Virus record (IMG/VR): IMGVR_UViG_3300036652_000706
Location: 1-37,615 of that record
From: a virus
Reading direction: 5' to 3' (one strand)
DNA length: 37,615 nucleotides
Part shown: one piece after another, positions 20,045 through 29,375 of the stretch
Layout: each line of letters opens with the position of its first letter
Numbering within the stretch: the first letter of the stretch is position 1
Position numbers and translations under genes: made by a program
The notes under the pieces: model-generated
The model's database searches: none
Seen by the model: the letters and a program-made list of their open reading frames with translations, nothing else
What the model was told of the DNA's origin: nothing

Positions 20045-21578
20045 AGAAGACCCGGTATTCTTTATTGAGACATACCTTAAGACCTTTGATCCGCGCCCTG
20101 AAGCCTATCCTCATCATCTTGATTTTATATTGTACGATTTTCAGAAGGACTATGTTACAGGACTGGTGGAGGCAATACGAACCGGTTATGACATCTTCGA
20201 TGAGAAGTCTAGAGACATGGGTGTATCATGGCTGGCATTGGCTGTCCGTTTCTGGCTATGGCTATCTGAAGATGGGTACCAGGGGCTGCTTGGCAGTCGT
20301 AAAGAAGATTACGTTGACAATGGTACATTAGATAGTCTGTACGGTAAGCTGGATTACTTTATTACTCACATTAAAGATCCGTTGGTTTTACCAAAGGGAT
20401 TTGATGTTGCGAAACACCGCACCTACATGCGCCTCATTAATCCTGAGAATGGCAATGTGTTGAAAGGTGAGAGTAGCAACAAGAACTTCAGCCGTGGTGG
20501 ACGTTATAAAGATGTGTTTTTTGATGAGTTTGGTTTCTGGCCTGATGCCCGTAACAGTTGGACGGCAGCTGGTGATGCAACTCGCTGCCGGCATGCGGTA
20601 ACGACACCCCCTGATGAACCAACATTTGCTAAATCGTTGCGCTTTAGCGATAAGGTAAAGGTACGCACTTGGCATTGGACGCTACATCCTCGTAAAGATG
20701 CAGCATGGTACAAGTATGAGCAGAGTAGGCGTACTGAAGAAGAAGTATTGCACGAACTTGATATTAGTTGGGAATATTCCAGTACTGGTAGACCATACCC
20801 AGAGATTAGCCAGGTTGCATTTGGGCAGTATGAGTACGACAAAGAGATGCCGTTGTACATGAGCATTGACTTAGGGTTAGATGCGGTGGCGCTTGGGTGG
20901 TATCAGCCACTTAAGAATAGTGATTGGGTAAATATGGTAGATGCGTATGAAGCCAGTGATAAGATTATCGAGTGGTATTTTCCATTCTTTGGTTTAAGTG
21001 ATTGCGTTAATGTATCGCAGTGTTCTTATTGTGGCAAGACACACAGTTTTGATTATTCGGATAAAGATCTAGCTGCTATGCAGAAAGTACAGCACTTTAA
21101 GCGGGCTATCTTCTTTGGAGATCCATCTGGTAAACAGCGGCACGTGGAAAGCGGTGTAGCACCATACACTATCCTTGAAGAGCATGGTATTGAGGTACAG
21201 ATCAACGAACAAGAAAATAACTGGACATCTCGGCGTGATGCTACAAAACGTTTGTTTACCCACATGACGGTGAATGATACTCAAGGCACTCGCTGGTGGA
21301 GTGAATGTATCAAAAATGCTCACTATCCAAAACGTGAAGAAACTAGTCAGGCAATTACGCCCCTTACAAAACCGGTGCATGACTGGACTTCTCACCATAG
21401 GACACAGACAGAATACTTCAGTGTCAATTATAAAAGTGATTATGGTATTAGTGATGAACCGCGTATGGTACAGGTGCCTGCTAAGCAGGGATTCTATGTA
21501 GCACCAAGTGGTGAACCAGTGGGGTTAGGGCTAAATATCCAGAAAATTTTAAAAGACGCTAATAGGAGGCATAGGTAA
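19947..21578 (+). CDS. terL: Terminase large subunit
   Basis: A 543-residue ATPase-nuclease that packages DNA into the prohead. Deviant Walker A KSRDMGVSW at 87-95 and Walker B DVFFDEF at 189-195. The nuclease acidic residues are D308 (MSIDLGLD), D392 (FFGDPSG) and D479 (HDWTSH). The nuclease part has an extra Cys-containing loop (SQCSYCGKTH near 357-366) that may hold a metal. The start at 19947 follows GGAAGTGGG and overlaps terS by 98 nt; ATG 19962 is an alternative. Full length, no frameshift. Confidence 0.93.
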   Translation: MPPISMQDLQHLSLEQKLEAIQLLEARNRLRAKEDPVFFIETYLKTFDPRPEAYPHHLDFILYDFQKDYVTGLVEAIRTGYDIFDEKSRDMGVSWLALAVRFWLWLSEDGYQGLLGSRKEDYVDNGTLDSLYGKLDYFITHIKDPLVLPKGFDVAKHRTYMRLINPENGNVLKGESSNKNFSRGGRYKDVFFDEFGFWPDARNSWTAAGDATRCRHAVTTPPDEPTFAKSLRFSDKVKVRTWHWTLHPRKDAAWYKYEQSRRTEEEVLHELDISWEYSSTGRPYPEISQVAFGQYEYDKEMPLYMSIDLGLDAVALGWYQPLKNSDWVNMVDAYEASDKIIEWYFPFFGLSDCVNVSQCSYCGKTHSFDYSDKDLAAMQKVQHFKRAIFFGDPSGKQRHVESGVAPYTILEEHGIEVQINEQENNWTSRRDATKRLFTHMTVNDTQGTRWWSECIKNAHYPKREETSQAITPLTKPVHDWTSHHRTQTEYFSVNYKSDYGISDEPRMVQVPAKQGFYVAPSGEPVGLGLNIQKILKDANRRHR

Positions 21579-21580
21579 GT

Positions 21581-21805
21581 ATGTATCCCACACAGATAAA
21601 CATCATTCTTTCAAAGCAGATAGTGGTGCAGGCTATCCCATATTATTGTATGCGCTGCAAGACCCGTTTATTTGATATTAACCACGATATCCTTGCACTA
21701 TGGATGGGGCAGGGATACCCGGCACATGAGATACCAAATAATATGGGCTGGGTGCGCCACCAATGTAAGGGGTGTAAGAAAGAATACAACTGGTACTTTC
21801 AGTAA
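21581..21805 (+). CDS. Zinc-ribbon protein
   Basis: A 74-residue protein with YYCMRCKTR and, 35 residues later, HQCKGCKKEYNW: two CxxC knuckles forming a likely zinc ribbon. It lies 2 nt after terL, in the terL-portal gap. Small zinc ribbons at this place are common in phages, perhaps as packaging or transcription accessories. Function not shown. Confidence 0.7.
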   Translation: MYPTQINIILSKQIVVQAIPYYCMRCKTRLFDINHDILALWMGQGYPAHEIPNNMGWVRHQCKGCKKEYNWYFQ

Positions 21806-21843
21806 CATAAAAGCTTATTTATGCAAGTTTAACAGGGTTACAT

Positions 21844-21870
21844 TTGCGATAAACATAAGTATGGTATTAT
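21844..21870 (+). promoter_or_regulatory. Promoter of the portal gene
   Basis: TTGCGA (21844-21849), 15 nt, TATTAT (21865-21870). The ATG is 8 nt further, so a leaderless transcript is predicted. The spacer is short, so the match is moderate. Confidence 0.5.
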
Positions 21871-21878
21871 AAGCAATA

Positions 21879-24071
21879 ATGAATCCCAACCTCTACGAAG
21901 CTCCTCTATCCGATCCGGTAGTTGATGACATTATCAACAAAGACGGGGTGCTGGAGAATTTGCCATTACTGGATTTGGATTTGCCAGATGAACGAATAGT
22001 CCAGACATTACACACCCGCATACAGAATTCGCTTGATTACTTTAATGATAAAACTGGTTTCAACCTACATGATGTACGGGTTAAGAACCTTAATGCGTTT
22101 AAGGGCGATCATGCACAGCTTAATCCGTTATACACCTACGATGATACGTGGACGGATAATGAAATCTATGTTGGTGTGGATGCCATCGTTGCTTACACTA
22201 CAGCTGAAACTTCTCGTTCAGAAGTTTATCCTGCGTCAGGGAGTCCTGAGAGTAAGATATTTGCAGTTGACCTAGAGAAGTATCACTATGCACATAGTAA
22301 GAGATTTTTCCTAGCAAAGAAAGTCGAAGCGTCAATACTTAATCTACTTACTCAGCAGTTAGGTGTTATCAAGTTGGTGTGGGATCCGAATTATGGTAAA
22401 ACTGGTGAAATCCTACCTAAGATTGTTAACCCTAGTCATTACTTCGTAGACAAAAACGCCAAACTGGATGAAATACCAGAGTTTGAGGGTGAGGTGTTAA
22501 AAGACAGTGTGGAGGGTTTGATTGCTCGCTTTCCAAAGAAGGAGCGGGATATTATGAATCTCTTCGGTATTAAGCGCAAGGGTGCGCAGAACATCAGTAA
22601 AGAGATAGCATATCGTGAAGTGTGGTTCACCTACTATGATGACAACAATAAGCCACAACAGGCAGTTGCATGGTATGTGAATCGGTTAGTGTTAGACAAG
22701 AAGCGTAATCCCAACTGGTTATATGAGGATGAGGGAGAGAACTTCTTAGATACTCCTGCACGACCCTATGTACGTTTTAACCTTATAAACGACGGCGAAC
22801 ACGCTATAGACTTAACTGGGCCATTAGCTCAGGCATTGTCAATGCAGAGCAATTTGAACATTGAAGGTCAGCAAGTTGTTGAGAACTTGCGTACTGCTAA
22901 TGGTTCTAAACTTGTAGCAGCAAGTGCTATGACAACTGATCAGATGGAAGACTGGGATGATAAACCTAACCAGACCATAGCTCTTAAGTTAAAGCAAGGT
23001 CAAACTATTAATGATGTTGCTAAGCAGTTTGAGCCGCACATCGTTTCCCAAGAGTTGGTTAACGATAAGATGGACAGTCGTAATACGGTACATGGCATAC
23101 TTGGTACTCCTAGCCAATTCAGGGGTGATGATACTGACCAAACGAAGACGGCTAGTGAAGCGGCACTTATTAAAAACCAGGCTAGTGGCAGGCAAGATAA
23201 GATTATTCGCGCTATTGATTACGCGATGGATAAGTATTACAACTTGCTGACACAAATGATGCTTGTATACTACTCCGAATCACATTATCGAACAGTGAAT
23301 GGTGGGGATGGTAACTTTGACCATATCGAGATGCACCGTAACAAGATAGAAAGTGGCATGACTGTAACGGTGCAAGCTGGTACGACATTAGCGTTTGACA
23401 AGGCGCGTCAAGAAGCTGTGGCGCAAAATGCGGCTGAGTTGGGGCTACTTGCTCCATATGACTACTACCGTCTCATGCACATGGAACAACCGCAGAAGCT
23501 GTACGATAACCTCATGAAGTGGAAAACTAATCCGCAGCAATTAGCAGTTGATTTGGGCAATGAAGAAGAAGACCACGATGCCATTATAGACTTTACGGAG
23601 TTAATCAATGGTCGTGCCGCTGAACAGCGTGAAGATATTACTCCTGCATACATCGAGCAGTTCCGTAAGAAAATGATTACTGATCAATTCTTAAGTGCAA
23701 ATAAGAAAAATCAGCAGAAAGTTATCAACTTCGTATTGAAAGCAGCAGAAGCTTTGGCACTTCGTACTGCTATTGACCAAGCGTCAAGCCAACCTGAACC
23801 ACCCGAACCATTACCTAGCCAGGTTGATAAAACAATGTTACCTATGCCTGCAGTAAATCAACCGGGGGGTGCAATGCCTCCTGTAATGCCGGGCGCACCA
23901 ATGATGCCTCAAGCTGCGCCTCCTGCTGGATTACTGCCCGCTGCAGCTGCACCTGGTATACAAGGCGTTATGCAAATGGCTCAACAACCCGCACCACAAC
24001 CGGCAGCACCGAACTTAAATCCTAGTCAGCCTATGCCACCACAAACTGTCGCTTCCTTGCCACCAATGTAA
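21879..24071 (+). CDS. Portal protein
   Basis: A 730-residue protein of podovirus portal size. It would form the dodecameric ring through which DNA enters and leaves the head. The stem region shows QLGVIKLVWDPNYGKTGE; the wing shows PSHYFVDKNAKLDEIPEFEG and YVRFNLINDGEHAIDLTGP; the crown-side helix follows TKTASEAALIKNQASGRQDK. The C-terminal 100 residues are Pro/Met/Gln/Ala-rich and probably flexible. Placed after terL and before scaffold and capsid genes, as expected. No Shine-Dalgarno sequence, with a -10 box 8 nt upstream. Confidence 0.88.
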   Translation: MNPNLYEAPLSDPVVDDIINKDGVLENLPLLDLDLPDERIVQTLHTRIQNSLDYFNDKTGFNLHDVRVKNLNAFKGDHAQLNPLYTYDDTWTDNEIYVGVDAIVAYTTAETSRSEVYPASGSPESKIFAVDLEKYHYAHSKRFFLAKKVEASILNLLTQQLGVIKLVWDPNYGKTGEILPKIVNPSHYFVDKNAKLDEIPEFEGEVLKDSVEGLIARFPKKERDIMNLFGIKRKGAQNISKEIAYREVWFTYYDDNNKPQQAVAWYVNRLVLDKKRNPNWLYEDEGENFLDTPARPYVRFNLINDGEHAIDLTGPLAQALSMQSNLNIEGQQVVENLRTANGSKLVAASAMTTDQMEDWDDKPNQTIALKLKQGQTINDVAKQFEPHIVSQELVNDKMDSRNTVHGILGTPSQFRGDDTDQTKTASEAALIKNQASGRQDKIIRAIDYAMDKYYNLLTQMMLVYYSESHYRTVNGGDGNFDHIEMHRNKIESGMTVTVQAGTTLAFDKARQEAVAQNAAELGLLAPYDYYRLMHMEQPQKLYDNLMKWKTNPQQLAVDLGNEEEDHDAIIDFTELINGRAAEQREDITPAYIEQFRKKMITDQFLSANKKNQQKVINFVLKAAEALALRTAIDQASSQPEPPEPLPSQVDKTMLPMPAVNQPGGAMPPVMPGAPMMPQAAPPAGLLPAAAAPGIQGVMQMAQQPAPQPAAPNLNPSQPMPPQTVASLPPM

Positions 24072-24108
24072 TATTATGGTAAAGTTTAATAAGTAAAAGG
24101 GGTATAAC

Positions 24109-25101
24109 ATGCCAGAACCAGTAGCACCAGTTGCTGATGCACCCGTAGCTCATGAAGAGCCGAAGGCACCAACAACACCAAAAATAAGCCTTAAAACGCC
24201 ATTGAGCGAGCAAACAGCAGCGCTCACAAAGATTATGGCGAACACGCCAGAGAAACCAGTCGAAGAAGCTGTTGTCGAACCAGTTACGCCTGATCAACCG
24301 AAAGAAGATGAGAAAGTATTAGAGACGGCGGTTGAAACACTCAACGAAGAACCTGAAGAATTACCAGTAGAGGATGATGAGGACGAAGAGCCAATCGTAA
24401 CGGCACCTGAGTTGGGTACATGGCAAGAGTACGTGCTTAAGAATCTACCAAACATTACTGCTCGAATTGTTGATGCTGAGGGTAAGACAAAGACATTGCA
24501 AGTTAAATCAGATGCCGAACTGCCCGCAGGCTTCAGTTTCGTAGATGATGCGGCACGTTCACAGTTCTCAAGAGATATTGCAGGACAAGAAGTGCGAGCG
24601 CAGAAGCTTTTAGACGAGTACAATCAGAAACAAGTTCAGGAACAGGTTCGTCAGTTTGAGGTACAGGAAGCAAAAGATGTTGCCAGTGATCTGAAGTGGT
24701 TGCAGTCTAACGGTTACATTAAGAAGTTTCAGTATGCGGAAGACGATCCGAAGTTTAACAGCGATCCGGCAGTTAAAGAAGCAAATGCTATCTATGACCT
24801 TTACAAAAAGACCAATAATGAATACATGCGCAAATATATGAACACAAACCGAACATTCCGTATTAGTTACCGTGATGCTGCCGACAAGTACTTTGCGCAG
24901 CAGGCGCGGCAGAGTAAAGACAAACCAGCCGACAAACCTGTACCTAAAATTGAAAAGACCCCGACAGAGAAAGCACGTGATGATATAGCACGTAAGCAAG
25001 GTGCGCCGCAGGGCGGTGATGCCGGCGCTGCTAAACCAGCTGCTTTTAAAGGTATGACATTTGATGATATTAACCGCTTAGCGAGAATGGGAAAGATTTA
25101 A
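24109..25101 (+). CDS. Scaffolding protein
   Basis: A 330-residue protein. Residues 1-100 are Pro/Glu-rich and acidic, the middle is helical with a long coiled-coil tendency (DEYNQKQVQEQVRQFEVQEA), and the C-terminus is basic, ending FDDINRLARMGKI. An acidic, helical, mostly disordered protein between portal and capsid fits a scaffold that guides prohead assembly. AAGGGG stands before the ATG. Evidence is positional and compositional. Confidence 0.72.
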   Translation: MPEPVAPVADAPVAHEEPKAPTTPKISLKTPLSEQTAALTKIMANTPEKPVEEAVVEPVTPDQPKEDEKVLETAVETLNEEPEELPVEDDEDEEPIVTAPELGTWQEYVLKNLPNITARIVDAEGKTKTLQVKSDAELPAGFSFVDDAARSQFSRDIAGQEVRAQKLLDEYNQKQVQEQVRQFEVQEAKDVASDLKWLQSNGYIKKFQYAEDDPKFNSDPAVKEANAIYDLYKKTNNEYMRKYMNTNRTFRISYRDAADKYFAQQARQSKDKPADKPVPKIEKTPTEKARDDIARKQGAPQGGDAGAAKPAAFKGMTFDDINRLARMGKI

Positions 25102-25102
25102 C

Positions 25103-25327
25103 ATGAACCAAGTAATACTGATTATTGCAATGCTGACACATCTTGAGTTAATCACAAAAGATCAGGCAAAACAGTTAGTACAGAATTTACGCTATTCAAC
25201 TATCCCTGATGATTACGAACAATGTCATAAGATAATTGCTGATTTGTTCAACAAAGCGGAGATTAACGTGAAGAAGGAACTGAAAGATGTTCTTGTTGAT
25301 GGAAAAAAGGTAACGGTTAAAAAATAA
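25103..25327 (+). CDS. Small hypothetical protein before the capsid gene
   Basis: A 74-residue protein, helical first half (MLTHLELITKDQAKQLVQNL) and Lys-rich end (VLVDGKKVTVKK). It is 1 nt after the scaffold gene, whose 3' end supplies GGGAAAG as a ribosome-binding site. It ends just before leader copy 3. Unrecognised. Confidence 0.6.
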   Translation: MNQVILIIAMLTHLELITKDQAKQLVQNLRYSTIPDDYEQCHKIIADLFNKAEINVKKELKDVLVDGKKVTVKK

Positions 25328-25331
25328 AAGC

Positions 25332-25402
25332 TTGACGTAGCATAATAACTACCATATAGTTATTTCTCGTAAGGCCTGAGCCACATCTGTGGCTCTTTTT
25401 TA
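25332..25402 (+). promoter_or_regulatory. Late promoter plus leader hairpin, copy 3
   Basis: TTGACG (25332-25337), 17 nt, TATAGT (25355-25360), then GTAAGGCCTGAGCC (25369-25382). GAGCCACA pairs with TGTGGCTC and six T follow. Precedes the major capsid gene. Confidence 0.85.
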
Positions 25403-25426
25403 TATCTTAAAAATAGGACGATTAAT

Positions 25427-26518
25427 ATGGCAGGACAGATTTTTACAAACCGTTTAACTGATATAACCTATCAGTACATTTTGCCGGTACTTATCGACGG
25501 CGTGAGCAACTCGAACGTATTTACGTCTCGTATGCTTAGTAATACTAAAGACTGGGAAGGCGTAACATACAACGTACCTGTCCAGACAGCGTTCAGCCCA
25601 ACAGGTGGTTCGTTTAATGGCATGGATCAATTCTCCACAGCTTCTACGAACAACACCCGGCAAGCAACGTTCTACATTACTGGTCAATACCAGTCGATTG
25701 TTATCCCCGGCATTGAAGCAGCGGTTAACAGTGGCACTGATTCACAAGTAATTAAGCTGATGACTGCGAAAGCTGATGAAGCTCGTATCTCTTCGGCTGA
25801 TGCAATTGGTACAGAATTCTATAGCTTCGGCCTTGGTAAAGACTTTGATGGTCTTGGCAACATTGTAGATAATGGTACGAATGCACCTACTTATGGTGGA
25901 CTTACCCGTTCACAGTACCCGTTCTTGGTCGCTGATGTAACATCGGTTGCTAACAACACTATTACTTTAGACTACCTTGGTTCTGAATTCGATAACAGCT
26001 CTGCTGCTTCTAGTACCTCAGAAAGTCCAACAATGGGGCTTGCTCCAAAGAACATTTGGACATTCATTGAAGGCTTGCTTATGCCAATGGTATCAGCTCG
26101 CTACGAAGCTTTGGCAGTCCGTGGTTACAACCGTGTTGACGGTAAAACCCCAATGGGTACAAGCGTACCTGAAGGCGACACGAGTTTGTCTGGTTCAGCT
26201 GGCTTCATTAGTCTTACCTTCCGTGGACGCCCAATTGTGGCAGACGACAAGGCGACAGCTCAGACATTCTTCTGGATTAACGAGAAGTACCTTGCTTTCC
26301 ATACGCAAAAGAGTGCTGAACTGCGTGAAATTAGTTCCACTGTCGAATCAATGGAAGGTTTCTATGAAGATGTTCCCTTCCCGTCAGCTTTTCAGTTCCG
26401 CGATATGATGAGTTCTATTAACCAGCTTGGACAAGTTGGGGTGCTTATCCTCCTCGGTAACTTGATCGATAAACAACCTCGCCGTAACGGTAAACTAATC
26501 GCAATTACAGGAAACTAA
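25427..26518 (+). CDS. Major capsid protein
   Basis: A 363-residue protein in the standard place after the scaffold gene. Starts MAGQIFTNRLTDITYQYILP, contains TYNVPVQTAFSPTGGSFNG, an Asn/Ser-rich middle loop, and a conserved-looking C-terminus (FQFRDMMSSINQLGQVGVLI, then NLIDKQPRRNGK). Size and secondary-structure pattern fit an HK97-fold capsid subunit without a processed delta domain. It has its own late promoter, consistent with high expression. A likely client of the phage GroEL. Confidence 0.82.
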   Translation: MAGQIFTNRLTDITYQYILPVLIDGVSNSNVFTSRMLSNTKDWEGVTYNVPVQTAFSPTGGSFNGMDQFSTASTNNTRQATFYITGQYQSIVIPGIEAAVNSGTDSQVIKLMTAKADEARISSADAIGTEFYSFGLGKDFDGLGNIVDNGTNAPTYGGLTRSQYPFLVADVTSVANNTITLDYLGSEFDNSSAASSTSESPTMGLAPKNIWTFIEGLLMPMVSARYEALAVRGYNRVDGKTPMGTSVPEGDTSLSGSAGFISLTFRGRPIVADDKATAQTFFWINEKYLAFHTQKSAELREISSTVESMEGFYEDVPFPSAFQFRDMMSSINQLGQVGVLILLGNLIDKQPRRNGKLIAITGN

Positions 26519-26529
26519 GGAGAAATATA

Positions 26530-27312
26530 ATGGAATCAGGTTTTCGACAATTAACGACTCAGGATATCACAACCCTCAGTACCACCAAGCAGGAGCAATT
26601 TGGTGCAATGGGTGCAACTCCTGATGGCAGAATCTTTCGGTACGCCGGTTTTGGTGGTACTTCAACAATTGCTCCTTCGCAGCTTCTAGTTGCCAAAGCT
26701 TACACTGCTAACTACTACGGTTTGGCAATTACTGCTGTTGGTACGGGTGGTCAGACTACTGGCAACTTACTTGCTGGCAGCACACAACTTGTACTTACCA
26801 ATGGTGCAACTGCGATTACGCAGGATCAGTTCGCAGAGGGTTATCTGGAGGTTATTCAGACTTCTGGTACCAATGAAGGCCCTGTTCTCTACAAGATTAA
26901 GGGCAACACCGCTGCCGCTGCAACTACTGGTTATGTAACTGTTTTCTTGAACCAAGATGAACCACTTCGCAATGCTGAAACATTGGTTGCTGGAACTGAC
27001 ACAGCAAGCCTTAACCCAAGTCCTTATGCAGCTGTTGCACCAAGTGCTACCGCTGGACAAGTGGCAGGTGTGTCGGTCGTACAGACCCCTAACAGTTCAA
27101 CTGTTACTAACTACGGTTGGGTGCAGACTCAGGGTAGTTGTATCTTGACGAATGATGCAGGTGGCAACTTGACTGTTGGTGAAGGTATTGCGCAAAGCAC
27201 TACTACTGCCGGTGATATCGTAGCAGTAGCTGCAACGACTTACCAGATTGGGCAGACTAAGAAAGCCTTTAACGCAAGCACCGCTGGCCCTTGTACTATT
27301 AACTTAGCTTAG
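26530..27312 (+). CDS. Capsid-associated (decoration/head) protein
   Basis: A 260-residue Gly/Thr/Ala-rich, beta-type protein (LVLTNGATAITQDQFAEGYL; GYVTVFLNQDEPL) directly after the capsid gene with AAGGAG before the ATG. Such proteins in this place are often decoration or minor capsid proteins. No specific family recognised. Confidence 0.7.
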   Translation: MESGFRQLTTQDITTLSTTKQEQFGAMGATPDGRIFRYAGFGGTSTIAPSQLLVAKAYTANYYGLAITAVGTGGQTTGNLLAGSTQLVLTNGATAITQDQFAEGYLEVIQTSGTNEGPVLYKIKGNTAAAATTGYVTVFLNQDEPLRNAETLVAGTDTASLNPSPYAAVAPSATAGQVAGVSVVQTPNSSTVTNYGWVQTQGSCILTNDAGGNLTVGEGIAQSTTTAGDIVAVAATTYQIGQTKKAFNASTAGPCTINLA

Positions 27313-27325
27313 AAAGGGAAATTAG

Positions 27326-27742
27326 ATGGCTACTCAAGATATTGGTCAATACATTTACCCTATCAGGGCTAATGGGTTACGTCTTAAGAGTAATGAACCA
27401 CTTGTAATTGGGGGTACGATGACTTCTGGTGGTATTAGTACGGGTACTCCTGCGACGCTAGCCTCAGCTGCAACGATAGCATTTACTCCTACCAAAGCGG
27501 TAACTACTCATACGCCTACCCAAAGTGAAACGATTAATTTCTCTGCTCCTGGGACGGCTGGAACAGAGATTTGGTTGGAAGTGGTAACATCTGGCACTTC
27601 CACCTATACCCTTACTTTTGGTACGAATACAAAGACGACTGGTACGCTGGCAACCGGTACGACATCTGCCAAGACATTCTTGGTGAACTTTGTTTCTGAT
27701 GGCACGAACTGGGTTGAATCAGCCCGCACTACGGCAATGTAG
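27326..27742 (+). CDS. Small virion protein, possible decoration protein
   Basis: A 138-residue Thr/Gly/Ser-rich, beta-type protein. First 30 residues MATQDIGQYIYPIRANGLRL, then a low-complexity Thr-rich sandwich (TYTLTFGTNTKTTGTLATGT). GAAAGGGAAA precedes the ATG. Last gene of the capsid operon before a terminator. Confidence 0.65.
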   Translation: MATQDIGQYIYPIRANGLRLKSNEPLVIGGTMTSGGISTGTPATLASAATIAFTPTKAVTTHTPTQSETINFSAPGTAGTEIWLEVVTSGTSTYTLTFGTNTKTTGTLATGTTSAKTFLVNFVSDGTNWVESARTTAM

Positions 27743-27763
27743 AGCCTTATCCTACAATAAATT

Positions 27764-27788
27764 AAGACCATATATTGGTCTTTTTTTA
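27764..27788 (+). terminator. Intrinsic terminator of the capsid operon
   Basis: AAGACCA-TATAT-TGGTCTT, a 7-bp stem with a 5-nt loop and a run of seven T. It overlaps the -35 of the next promoter. Confidence 0.85.
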
Positions 27789-27804
27789 TTTGTTATGGTA
27801 TGAT
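27775..27804 (+). promoter_or_regulatory. Promoter embedded in the terminator, leaderless start
   Basis: TTGGTC (27775-27780), 18 nt, TATGAT (27799-27804); the ATG at 27812 is 7 nt further. The -35 is the right arm of the terminator hairpin. No late leader hairpin here. Confidence 0.55.
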
Positions 27805-27811
27805 GCTGCTA

Positions 27812-28030
27812 ATGGATAAAGCCTCTCTGTTGGAGCTACAAAAAGACGCATCACAGCGGTTTGCTGAATTGGCACGTAAGCGTGATGAATTTAAAGCCCA
27901 GTGGGAGAATACTGTACTTGATATGAACAAGGTTGAAGGTGAATACAACGCCTACTCTGCTCTTTTGAATCAATTCCCTGGTGAAGACAAAGTAGTAAAA
28001 CGTAAATCTAAGGAGAAAGTAAATGGCTGA
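27812..28030 (+). CDS. Small coiled-coil protein
   Basis: A 72-residue Lys/Glu-rich helical protein (LLELQKDASQRFAELARKRD) with a basic end (VVKRKSKEKVNG). I chose the ATG at 27812 because the -10 box lies 7 nt upstream; the codons before it would precede the transcript. It overlaps the next gene by 8 nt. A head-completion or assembly accessory is possible. Confidence 0.65.
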   Translation: MDKASLLELQKDASQRFAELARKRDEFKAQWENTVLDMNKVEGEYNAYSALLNQFPGEDKVVKRKSKEKVNG

Positions 28031-28589
28031 GGAATATTACGGTCAGTCCCAAATTAGCGGTAGTATGGATATCAAAACGGTGCAGGAGCGCTGTAGAGAG
28101 TATTACGCAATCAGTGACTTTGTTGTGGTGATGAACATTGATACTGAACCGTTTGCTTATCAAATCCAGCGACCTGAGAACTTTGATTATGAACAACCTG
28201 ATCCTGTAACGATGAATGTTGTAATGACAAAACCACCGGAACGAATTGTATTGCAACCTGGTGAAACACGTTTGTGTCCAGCTTATGAAGCAGATTTGAT
28301 GATTAAGAATCTTATGGATAAGATGATATATCGCAGTCGTGGCTCTGCAATCTCTGAAGCAAAAGAGAAGGGGGAAGAAAACGTCAACATCAAAGAGTCT
28401 GTCATGGATCCTGAAACGCAACATCGCTACATCAAAGAGATTTATCAGGGCAAGAAAGATTTCTTACATGAGTATAACCAATCTATTGACAAGGTAAAAT
28501 CAGATGTAGCAAAGGATTTAGAAGATGACGAACCAGTTACGTCAGAAACTCCCCGCCGCCCAGGACGCCCAGCAAAACAAGCAGCTTGA
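28023..28589 (+). CDS. Hypothetical protein with AT-hook-like tail
   Basis: A 188-residue protein. The N-terminal 110 residues are mixed alpha/beta (FVVVMNIDTEPFAYQIQRP; ERIVLQPGETRLCPAYEADL), the middle is helical, and the end PRRPGRPAKQAA resembles an AT-hook. AAGGAG is 5-6 nt before the ATG. The last 65 nt overlap the next gene in another frame. Minor head protein or DNA-binding accessory; undetermined. Confidence 0.65.
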   Translation: MAEEYYGQSQISGSMDIKTVQERCREYYAISDFVVVMNIDTEPFAYQIQRPENFDYEQPDPVTMNVVMTKPPERIVLQPGETRLCPAYEADLMIKNLMDKMIYRSRGSAISEAKEKGEENVNIKESVMDPETQHRYIKEIYQGKKDFLHEYNQSIDKVKSDVAKDLEDDEPVTSETPRRPGRPAKQAA

Positions 28590-29370
28590 TAAGCGTGAAG
28601 CTGAAGTTGCCCGTCGTGAAGCCTTAGTCAATAACTATCCGAAGTTAATTGCTAAGGCGAAGATTCTTGAAGAGCAAATCAGTTATAAGGAAAAAGAGAA
28701 GAGTAGCCTTGAAGCTGAGCTGTTAGATATTAAACAAGATTATGAAGTGCAGATTACGGCTAACGAAGAGCAAAAAGCTGAATATGCTAAATTAGAACGT
28801 ACTAAAGCAACTTTGTCAAAAGAATGTGATACTTTGTTATCTCGTAAATTGGGCATTGAACAGGAAGTTAGCAAAGCGAAAGATAAGTTAGAAGAAGTTA
28901 ATCATACTATCCTGGATCAAAAGCGATACTTCAAAGAGCAAGAAAAAGTAATCGATGAGACTTTTGCTGATTGGAACGCTCAGCTAAATGAATTCCACCT
29001 TGAGGCAGAACATGAACAGGATAGGAAGAATGTCCTCTCTGGTGACATTATCCGACTTGAACAGGCAAAGGCAGCTATGGTACAGGATAACGAGAATAAA
29101 CACGCTATTATCGCTGAGCTTGATGAAACGTATAAATTGCGGGTTGAACAGTATAAAACTGATCTAAGCAGTAAAAAAGTCGAAGTCCAGAAAGAAGAGC
29201 AGAAATTATTGGAATTGGATTTGAGAAACAAGGGTTACATGGAAGTGCTTGCTAGCAGGGAGCAAGCTTTAACTATAAAAGAAACAGCCCTTAACAAACA
29301 GGAAACGGATTTAAATATGCGTGAACGTAATCTTAAAATGAAACTAGGGTTACTCAATGTTTCACTGTGA
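28525..29370 (+). CDS. Long coiled-coil protein
   Basis: A 281-residue protein that is almost entirely coiled-coil (EEQISYKEKEKSSLEAELLD; DKLEEVNHTILDQKRYFKEQ), with no globular domain visible. The first 22 codons overlap the end of the previous gene in another frame; AGAAGATG supplies a weak ribosome-binding site. A fibrous structural protein, internal scaffold or tail component is possible. Its stop is 6 nt before the extended -10 of leader copy 4. Confidence 0.7.
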   Translation: MTNQLRQKLPAAQDAQQNKQLDKREAEVARREALVNNYPKLIAKAKILEEQISYKEKEKSSLEAELLDIKQDYEVQITANEEQKAEYAKLERTKATLSKECDTLLSRKLGIEQEVSKAKDKLEEVNHTILDQKRYFKEQEKVIDETFADWNAQLNEFHLEAEHEQDRKNVLSGDIIRLEQAKAAMVQDNENKHAIIAELDETYKLRVEQYKTDLSSKKVEVQKEEQKLLELDLRNKGYMEVLASREQALTIKETALNKQETDLNMRERNLKMKLGLLNVSL

Positions 29371-29375
29371 AAATA

